64,000 bases of DNA from Adiantum capillus-veneris (Eukaryota; Streptophyta; Polypodiopsida; Polypodiales; Pteridaceae). The position numbers and the translations under genes are program-made. How positions within the stretch are numbered: position 1 is the stretch's first letter; every line of letters begins with the position of its first letter. The DNA lies in NCBI GenBank assembly GCA_014529385.2, contig CM043945.1:96448612-96512611 (forward strand), in the 5' to 3' direction. Under the pieces are notes generated by a model, which had not been told where the DNA came from, did not search any database, and saw only the letters and a program-made list of their open reading frames with translations. Shown here in pieces: positions 56,455 to 64,000 of this stretch.

Positions 56455-58161
56455 TGTAACATTTAATGGCCTAATAACTTATGTGTAGCGGAAATTAGCA
56501 CAAACATAGTGGGCATTTCATTAGAATAGATTCCTAATGAGAATTACAAGAGTGCTTGGGTGGAGAGAGCAACAAAAAGCATAACACCTAGTTAAATAGC
56601 ATCAACAATACTTTCAAAAGAGAGAGAAATTAAGCTATTGACAACAGTTGAGGACTGGATTTGCATGGAGCCGGTCCCCCCTCCAAAAGGCTTTGTATTA
56701 TGGTTTCTCCCATCAAGAGAGACATTGTACAATACAATTCTTTGTGTTCCTTCAAGACTAGCTAGTGCAATGAAGATGAAAGCTTCATGCACCAAGCAAA
56801 ACACTTAGCAAACACAACTTTAATTATCTTCGTTCTCATACCCAAGACCTCACACACCTTCGAAGATGGTGAGAGCTAGTAGGGTATGAGAGTAGATTGA
56901 GAGGAAGAAGGAGTATCTTACGAGAAAGATGTACATCTCCTCACATAATCACTCATATTAGCATAGCTTAGCTTAGTAATTAGCTTGGTAGAGGAGATGA
57001 GCATGCATTGAAGCTTGGCTCTTGGTTGGATTTGCATCCACATGCCAAGAGTATGTTGATGTAGGCTTCTATCTCACAAGCTTGGAGTAGGTGATGAGCT
57101 CTCCATTAAAGCTTGGGAAGAGATAGTCTTCTCTTTCTTCACACATGAGATTGTGTGAGTGTGTGAGTGATAATGCCTTGCAAAAATCAGCCCCCTCTTT
57201 CTCTTGGGCGAGCCCTCTTGCTATTTTCTCTTGCAGGCTCCCCATTGGACCTCCCCAAGTCAAGCCAATGGCTATTAAGCAGCATAAGTGATAGCCTTCT
57301 GACATGTGTCCCCCTTTCCCCTTTTGTGAGAGCTTTAGGTAATTTAATAATTAAACTAAACTCTCATTGGACCCCTTTGTCTCCTGGCCAATAGGAATCA
57401 GGCAAGCCATTGGGCTCCTGAATGCTCATTGGACCCGTTGGGAGACTGTCCAATAGTCTTCTAGGAGACTTAATTCTCATTGGTTCTTTTATTAAGTGTT
57501 TTTAAATTAATTAAACTAGATTTACTCTAGCCTAATTCTCATTGGTCCACCTCCAAGGCCATCCAATAGGAATTGGGCACACCTTGTGGGCATCTAGATC
57601 TTGGCTAGGGAGCTGACATGTGTCCCTAATTCCCTTTGTGTAAAGGGAGCCTGTGTGTGTGTGTGTGACTTTCTCTCTCATCCCCTAGAAGAAGGGCTCA
57701 CCCCCTCCCATGTAGGGATATGCAAAGACTTTTTGGTCACACACAAAGCATCCAATTTCCCCATGGGTTAACCTTTGGACACAACCTTTGAATTTTGGAA
57801 CCTTAGCATTTTGGAAGTCTCCTCCCCTAGAAGAAGGGCTCGCCCCCTCCCATGTAGGGATATGCAAAGACTTTTTGGTCACACACAAAGCATCCAATTT
57901 CCCCAAGGGTTGACCTTTGGACACAACCTTTGAATTTTGGAACCTTAGCATTTTGGAAGTCTTAATGGGCTGAACCTTAGGGTCTTTTTAGCCCATTGTT
58001 GCACATGGCTCTTTTGCAGATGGCCCCCCCTTTGGATCCCTATTGTGGCCGGTCTGCTACCTTAACCAATATTCTAGCTTTTTCTCCCCTAGCACTTCCC
58101 CACATGATCAGTTTAATATGAGAAAATCATTTAGGAGAATTAGATATTGATTATTATGACA
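56455..58161 (-). repeat. Family B 3' LTR, about 1.7 kb
   Basis: On the minus strand it starts TGTCATAATAATCAATATC at 58161, right after a polypurine tract, and ends AAATGTTACA at 56455. The same sequence in opposite orientation at 30251-31782 fixes the inner extent and right end. It contains a (GT)n run near 57652 and a 142-bp internal duplication. The 5' LTR must lie beyond the window. Confidence 0.88.
57682..57965. repeat. 142-bp tandem duplication inside family B LTR
   Basis: Two near-identical units start CCCCTAGAAGAAGGGCTC at 57682 and 57824. The LTR copy at 30251-31782 has one unit, so this arose after the two copies separated. Confidence 0.9.
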
Positions 58162-58163
58162 TT

Positions 58164-58176
58164 ACCTCTCTCTTGA
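58164..58176 (-). promoter_or_regulatory. Family B polypurine tract
   Basis: CAAGAGAGAGG on the minus strand, just before the LTR start, primes plus-strand DNA in this class. The wider context (a TCGAGGACGA-like stretch then a TTTCAAGAG purine run) matches family A. Confidence 0.75.
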
Positions 58177-58338
58177 AATCATAGTCGTCCTCGACTATGG
58201 TGTAGAGAAGATAAAGCAGATTCATGAGTCCTTTTCTTAGCGGGTAGAGGATCCCTTTTTACCCTACGACATCATTCCACAATGGATGACTAGTCCATTT
58301 GGCGCTTGAGAGCTTGAGGCTGCAGCAAGCATGTATGC

Positions 58339-59342
58339 ACATTAGTCCTATCAGTCTTCCATAGTAGAGTGACAAGCTCTACTTGGTGTTTGGGAGACGT
58401 CGTCTCCACAAACTTGATCTAAGCATGCATACTACTTCATTTTTGTGCACAATAAAGAAAAAGAGAGTCTTATAAGACAAAAACTTTGTTCATTTTTAAC
58501 ATTTTGTACATTTTCTTACTCTTGGGAACCATTGTAAGCATTGACAAGGTTTAGGTTATCCTTTAATTGTATGCCTTGCATCCATCTAGCATCTTCTAAA
58601 GGATAATTCTTAAACTTAATAAGATATCGTCGGATAGTCTTACCGCCTCTTAATACCTTGTCTTCATGTCTGCACATTAGTCCTATCAGTCTTCCATAGT
58701 AGAGTGACAAGCTCTACTTGGCGTTTGGGAGACGTCGTCTCCACAAACTTGATCTAAGCATGCATACTACTTCATTTTTGTGCACAATAAAGAAAAAGAG
58801 AGTCTTATAAGACAAAAACTTTGTTCATTTTTAACATTTTGTACATTTTCTTACTCTTGGGAACCATTGTAAGCATTGACAAGGTTTAGGTTATCCTTTA
58901 ATTGTATGCCTTGCATCCATCTAGCATCTTCTAAAGGATAATTCTTAAACTTAATAAGATATCGTCGGATAGTCTTACCGCCTCTTAATACCTTGTCTTC
59001 ATGTCTGCACATTAGTCCTATCAGTTCTTCCATAGTAGAGTGACAAGCTCTACTTGGTGTTTGGGAGACGTCGTCTCCACAAACTTGATCTAAGCATGCA
59101 TACTACTTCATTTTTGTACACAATAAAGAAAAAGAGAGTCTTATAAGACAAAAACTTTGTTCATTTTTAACATTTTGTACATTTGCTTACTCTTGGGAAG
59201 CATTGTAAGCATTGACAAGAATTAGATTATCCTTTAATTGTATGCCTTGCATCCATCTAGCATCTTCAAAAGGATAATTCTTAAACTTAATAAGATATTG
59301 TCGGATAGTCTTACCGCCTCTTAATACCTTGTCTTCATGTCG
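58339..59342 (-). repeat. Tandem triplication (~335 bp) of the chromodomain end
   Basis: Three units start CACATTAGTCCTATCAG at 58339, 58673 and 59008. The first two hold a full copy of the chromodomain end (KFKNYPLEDARWMQGIQLKD and a stop) plus 3' untranslated sequence; the third block completes the original copy. Only the rightmost chromodomain is fused to integrase; the other two are preceded by a stop and untranslated sequence. Confidence 0.9.
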
Positions 59343-59765
59343 GAGAATGGACTCGGGCTGCAGCACCTCTTCTTGGTCCTCGATCTCCGGTGGGTCTTCA
59401 ATAGTTGGTTCTTGAGGTGGCTCTCCTTTGTAATGCTTTAATAGGCTCACATGGAAAGCATTGTGTATGAGACAATGATTGGGCAATTTGAGTTGATAGG
59501 CCATCTCATTGATTGGCCTAAGAATCTGGAAAGGACCATAGTACCTTTTTGCTAGTTTAGCATAGTACTTTTGGTGGCCCGTAGGATTCTTGCCCGTTAT
59601 GTGCCTTAATCGAGCCTTGGGAAACTTTAACAAGACCCAATCGTTTTCTTTAAAGGCTTGGGCTCTTCTGTGCTTGTCAGCAGCAGCCTTTTGCCTTTGC
59701 TGTGAGATAGAGATAGAATCCTTAATCTTTTGAAAAGATTCCTTGTAGGTCTCGGCTATACTCAT
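59187..59765 (-). pseudogene. Family B integrase C-terminus and chromodomain
   Basis: A 192-codon frame has a helical linker, KENDWVLLKFPKARLRHITG, RYYGPFQILRPINEMAYQL, HNAFHVSLLKHY, and a chromodomain (RQYLIKFKNYPFEDARWM). A one-base shift near 59766 separates it from the core frame. Confidence 0.9.
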
Positions 59766-60552
59766 CTACAGCGAAGATCTTCCCATGTACCTTAAGTAGC
59801 AAGGGACTTTTTGATCTTCCCTCAATTACCTCGAAAGGTGCTTTTCCTGTGGAAGTATGTACAGTGTTATTGTAAGCATACTCCACTAAGGGTAAGTACT
59901 TCTCCCATTGGGATCTTTGATCTACTTCCGTTACATAAGCTTTTAGTAGATCGAGAATGGTTAGGTTAGCTATTTCACTTTGGCCATCCGTTTGTGGATG
60001 ATAGGCCAAAGAGAAGTTTAGCTTTGTCCCTAAATTCTCAAAGAGACCCTTCCAGAAATTACTGGTCATTCTAGGATCTCTATCCGACACTATGGACATT
60101 GGTAAGCCATGGTACTTAAAAATTTGTGAAATAAAGAGGGTTGCCATTTGATGGGCTTTGATAGTCTTTTTGACAGGTATAAAATGAGCTTGTTTATTGA
60201 ACCTGTCTACTATCGTCCATATTTCCGTATTCCCATGGATAGACTTAGGCAATCCAAAGATAAAATCCATGGATATGCTCTCCCATGGTGAATTAGGGAT
60301 TGGCAAGGGTTGAAGCAATCCAAGTTGCTTCCTTCTATCAAATTTTGTCTTTTGGCATACCACACATTTAGAAACATACTCTTGTATATTCACTTTCATG
60401 GTAGGCCAAAAGAAATATGTTTCAATTCCCTTTAAGGTAGACTGAATTCCCCTATGCCCCGCATAAGGTGGAGCATGAGATTCATACATTACTTTCTCAC
60501 GTAGTGAGTTAGTAACACATAGTCTATTGCCATAGAGAAAATAACCATCTTG
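59722..60552 (-). pseudogene. Family B integrase, zinc domain and core
   Basis: One 255-codon frame shows PYAGHRGIQSTLKGIETYFF and KCVVCQKTK (zinc domain), [12 protein letters not shown] (first Asp), IVSDRDPRMTSNFW (second Asp) and HPQTDGQSEIANLTI (Glu). The catalytic triad is intact and the core is unbroken. A TAA at 60553 and the shift at 59766 border it. This is the best-preserved integrase core in the window. Confidence 0.93.
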
Positions 60553-61030
60553 TTAGGTAAATGGTTCTTCTTTCTTCCCTAATGCAAGGGCTGAAATCAC
60601 ATCTCTAAAATCGGGATCAATAGTGTACTCATCTATCATTGCAGATAGATCATTGTGAGTTGCTATGGAAACCACATTCACTCTCGGCCATCTTGAGAGT
60701 GCATCAGCTACTTGATTATGCTTGCCAGCAATGTGAGCAATATGAAAATGAAATTGCGAAAGGAAATTTGCCCACCTCATTTGTTTTTCGGAGAGCTTGG
60801 TCTGTGTCATGAAGTACTTAAGACTTTGGTGATCCGTTCGCAGAATGAAAGGAGTCCCCAATAAATAGTGCTTCCATGAGTCTAAGGCATGTAGAACTGC
60901 AAGGAGTTCCTTTTCATATATGCCTAGAGCTTGCTCAACAGGGTCGAGCCTTCGACTCTCATAGCCTATGGCGTGCCCTTCTTGGAGCAAAACAGCTCCA
61001 AGGCAATCACCACAAGCATCACATTGACCT
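60553..61030 (-). pseudogene. Family B RNase H
   Basis: The frame from 60990 has AIGYESRRLDPVEQALGIYE, KELLAVLHALDSWKHYLLGT, LRTDHQSLKYFMTQTKLS and HNQVADALSRWP. A frameshift near 61025 cuts it from RT just after FEVN; the CDACG motif with the first Asp is split there. A stop at 60553 separates it from integrase. Confidence 0.9.
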
Positions 61031-62068
61031 CAAATGGTTTTGAGAGATCCGGTAGTGTAAGCACAGGTTGAGAGATAAGCGTTTCTTTAAGCTTTTTGAA
61101 AGCATTGTTCTCCTTAGCATACCATGTATACCTAACGCTTTTCTTTGTTAGGTCATGTAATGGTCCCACAATTTGTGAGAACTTTTCTATGAAGCGTCTA
61201 TAGTATGCACACATACCTATAAAGATTCTTAGTTCATGAAGATTCCTTGGTTTAGGCCATCCTTTTATTACCTCTAACTTTGATGGATCCATTTGGATGC
61301 CATCTTGAGAGATAATGTGACCTAAATACTGAATCTCTTGCAAGAAAAATTCACTTTTCTTTCGATTAACATAAAGTTTATTCTCTCTCAAAACTTGAAA
61401 TATTACATGGAGGTGTTGCTTGTGTTCCTCCAATGAATTAGAGTAGATGATAATATCATCAAAGAACACTCCAGTGAAGGTTCGATGAGGCCTGAACAGC
61501 TTCTCCATCAAGCAGTTGAATGTGGCTGGTGCATTGGTCAAGCCAAAAGGCATGACAATATATTCGTAAAGACCAAATGTGGTGCGAAATGCGGTCTTTA
61601 CAATGTCTTGATCAACTATCCTTATTTGATGATAGCCACTTTTTAGGTCAATCCTACTGAAGTAGGTCTATCCTTGTAGCTTATCAAATAGGTCTTCTAC
61701 CCGTGGAACGGGAAACCTATTCTTGATAGTGATCCTATGTAGTGCTCTATAGTCGACACACATACGATATGTGTCGTCTTTCTTTTGCACTAATAGCACC
61801 GGTGAGCAAAATGGAGATGAGCTAGGCCTAACCATGCCCTTCTCAAATAACTCATGCACTTGCCGCATAATCTCCTCTTGTTGAGCTTGAGAAACTCTAT
61901 AAGGAGGTTTGTTAGGCAGTGAACTTCCTGGAAGAAGTTCAATTGCATGGTCATCATTACCTCGTTTAGGAGGTAGCTCACAAGGGATGTCATCAATAAA
62001 AACATCTTGAAACCCCTTGAGAAAATTGGATAACTCTAATTCCTTTTGGTTGCTTTTATTTTCTTTTG
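61031..62068 (-). pseudogene. Family B reverse transcriptase
   Basis: Reading leftwards: FEKGMVRPSSSPFCSPVLLV, the variant YRMCVDYRALHRITIKNRFP, a TAG at 61668, then RIDLKSGYHQIRI, VMPFGLTNAPATF, FFDDIIIYSNS (catalytic box FFDD, as in family A), LGHIISQDGIQMD and FIGMCAYYRRFIEKF. The pieces share one frame apart from the stop. A shift near 62075 separates the RT leader from the protease frame. Confidence 0.92.
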
Positions 62069-63148
62069 CTAAAGCATTAGGTTCATTTTGAGAATCTTTA
62101 CAAAAATCATGTACACGGAAATAGAGCTCTTTATTGACTTGTTGAAAGCTGGTGTATGTACAATGGGGATAGTGTTACCCATTTCCTTAGCATCTATATA
62201 CATGTCTTTTTCCATGAACTTAAAGGAGATTCTCCTTTCAGGAAATTTAACATCGGCAGCCAGGCGGTCAAACCATGGTGCTCCTAGGATTACATCCTCA
62301 TGCTTGAGAGGAGAGATAAAGAAGTCCTCTTTGTCCACATAGCCTTGGACATGAAGCCTCAATTTCCCAATTAAGGCTGTGACTGAAGCTTCTTGCCCCT
62401 TGAAGGCACTGTCTGCGGGTAGGACATCTCCCATCTCGTAGGATTGTATGCCTAGCTTGGTGGCCAACTCTATAGATATAAAATTGTGAGTAGAACCAGG
62501 GTCAAAGAGAATAAAAGCATCATGTTCTCTTACCTTTCCCCAAGCATGGCATAGAGGAGATCCTTTGTGATGAGTTTGGTGAGTCTCCTCCTCTTGGATT
62601 TCAACCAAGGAAGCTCTAGGAGGATCTTGACGGTTGTTCTTTTGGGAAAACGCGCGGTACGCATGCCCTTGTTCGCCGCACTTGAAACACCGGTTATCCT
62701 TGCGATAACACTCAAGCTCTTCAGGAGAGAGTTTGTTCTTACCTTTGTAAACTCCCTTCTCTTTAGCTTTGTTGGAGTTGCCCTTAGGAGACTTTTGGAC
62801 ATTGTCCTTCCCCTTAGGCTCATTGGAACCCTTGTTTTCCGGGGGCTTATTATTTCTTTTAGCCCCCGTTTGGAAATTGATTCGAGAGGCCACCATAGTA
62901 TGGTGTATTACTGTCGATATGCTACGTGGACTTTGGGAGTTGACATACTCCGCCATTTCTTCGGTTAAGCCCGCACAAAATTGTTGCTTTTGCTCTCCAA
63001 AATAAAACTTTTTAAAGACAGTGGCTTTGAGTTGTAGGTCCCAAAACTTGTCTACATATTTGTGGATGGATTCATTGGGAGAAAGATTTAAGCTTCGCCA
63101 TTCAGTGAGTACTTTGTCTTTGGCATCGGTGGCCAAAAACTGCTTCAT
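62069..63148 (-). pseudogene. Family B gag C-terminus, zinc knuckle and protease
   Basis: A 359-codon frame starts in the gag capsid domain (SLNLSPNESIHKYVDKFW, FCAGLTEEMAEYV) and passes a Lys-rich linker. It reaches CFKCGEQGHAYRAF, a zinc knuckle whose last Cys is now Phe. The protease follows, with FILFDPGSTHNFISIELATK and DVILGAPWFDRL. The protease has D-P-G-S where other elements have D-S-G-A. Loss of one zinc ligand would weaken RNA packaging. Confidence 0.9.
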
Positions 63149-63196
63149 AATGGAAGCTCTTAAAGCTTTCCATGTTCGTGGAGCTTCACCGTTGGC

Positions 63197-63988
63197 TCAT
63201 AGGCTAGACCACCATTGCCTGGTGGACTTTTGAAAGTGCATAGCTACATGGCGTAGCTCAGAGGAATCCGTGAAGCCCTCATCTCCAAACGCCGCATCAA
63301 ATTGTTGGATAAAGGCCAAGACTTTGTCCGTAGCACCAAAGGTACCATCATAGGTAAGGAAAGAGATGCTCTTCCCTCCATCTTTGAATTTCTTCAACTT
63401 GGATGACCTCTTCCATGCGGCATAGGATTTCCTATGGCCTCTTCTTTTTGATGGTTCAAAGGTTGCACCATCACTTTCTTCATAAGGTGAAGAATTTGAA
63501 GAAGGTGGAGAAGAGGGTGACCTCTTTCTCGCCTTTTTCTTGTCTTGATCTTCGTCGTCTTCACCATCACTTTCATAAGAGGAAGAGGATGAAGAAGATG
63601 GAGAAGAGGTTGTCCTCTTTCTCGCCTTTTTCTTCTCTTGCTTTTTATCATCCCTCTTTGAATTATAATGTGGAGAAGAGTGCGATGGTCTTCTCCGCTT
63701 TGGTGGTGATGGAGAGCGTTTAGCTCGCTGTCTTCGTGGAGCCATCTCCGCCGAGGTGGCGGGAGACTCACTTCTTTTTTGTTCCTTTGATGGAGGCTCT
63801 TGAGTTCTCCTTTGGGAAGGAGATGCATCATCAAGAAGTAAATTCTTGAGCCCTTCGTACGGATTCTCTTCTTCTTCCCGAATCGGAGAGAGACCTCTTT
63901 TGGTAGTCTCACAAGAAGGCTTCCTAGGTGTTCTCTCGTCATGGTGATGATCTTGGAGAATCCCGTGAGCACGGAACTGTCGTTGCAC
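63197..63988 (-). pseudogene. Family B gag N-terminal part (runs to window edge)
   Basis: The frame begins at or before 63988 and carries a Ser/Arg/Lys-rich region with an imperfect internal repeat (KKKARKR followed by Ser/Pro-rich and acidic blocks, twice). It then has the capsid start SISFLTYDGTFGATDKVLAF and MHFQKSTRQWWSSL. A TGA at 63197 ends it; the next gag part is in the same frame. The true start codon and 5' LTR may lie past 64000. Confidence 0.85.
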
Positions 63989-64000
63989 TTCGCTTTGGAG

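Larger units (their letters stand above)
58162..64000 (-). mobile_element. Family B chromovirus, internal region (partial)
   Basis: A minus-strand Ty3/gypsy element in the order gag, protease, RT, RNase H, integrase, chromodomain, then a 1.7-kb 3' LTR. The 5' end is outside the window. It carries four stops and at least three one-base shifts over about 5.4 kb, but all catalytic residues of RT and integrase remain. Motifs show it is a relative of family A. Confidence 0.92.

Overview
This window looks like nuclear DNA of a land plant with a large, repeat-rich genome. The evidence is spliced GT-AG genes, Ty3/gypsy and Ty1/copia elements, a LINE, a plant-type F-box gene, a Helitron-like element and long AG/CT and AT microsatellites. 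I cannot name the species; a fern or other seed-free plant is only a guess. I found no intact host gene, no rRNA or tRNA gene, no CRISPR array and no operon-like layout. Almost every coding stretch is a mobile element in some stage of decay.

Layout. 1-1829: no gene, one (AG)42 tract. 1830-4047 (+): a Ty3/gypsy pol remnant lacking most of its reverse transcriptase, followed by a probable LTR. 4.1-9.0 kb: no gene, several microsatellites, a decayed primer-binding-like site at 8761. 9023-18723: a tandem segmental duplication (offset 5872 bp, drifting to about 5902) carrying a minus-strand chromovirus (family A) plus its flank. Copy 1 keeps gag to chromodomain; copy 2 keeps only RNase H to chromodomain. 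18.73-19.60 kb: a third family-A 3' end with LTR, inverted. 20.4-23.6 kb (-): a 5'-truncated LINE. 25671-30258 (+): a Ty1/copia element with a 192-bp 5' LTR and tRNA-Met primer site. Its integrase core is deleted, and it is cut in RNase H where it joins a gypsy LTR (family B, 30251-31782) across 8 shared bases.

32158-50588 (-) is the most notable locus. A Rep-helicase gene with a C-terminal apurinic-type endonuclease domain (Helitron2/Helentron type) lies just downstream, in the same orientation, of a six-exon gene for an OB-fold/zinc-ribbon protein resembling RPA. That second gene is split in exon 3 by an 11-kb non-chromodomain gypsy element (family C, 39051-50024, + strand) with two LTRs and a perfect TAGAT target duplication. 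Removing the insertion leaves an open 490-codon frame, whereas the helicase gene has at least nine stops and several frameshifts. Family C also carries about 4 kb of extra coding sequence between integrase and 3' LTR, as in Tat/Athila-like elements.

50.6-53.9 kb: tandem repeats and microsatellites, no gene. 54009-55515 (-): an F-box gene broken by two stops and a frameshift. 56455-64000 (-): family-B chromovirus with a 1.7-kb 3' LTR, a tandem triplication around its chromodomain and a gag-pol that runs off the right edge.

The genes here work as element life cycles (gag particle, protease, reverse transcriptase/RNase H, integrase; rolling-circle Rep-helicase), not as a host pathway. Nested insertions, microhomology deletions and local duplications explain most of the layout. 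Domain calls are read from motifs by eye; no database search was run.
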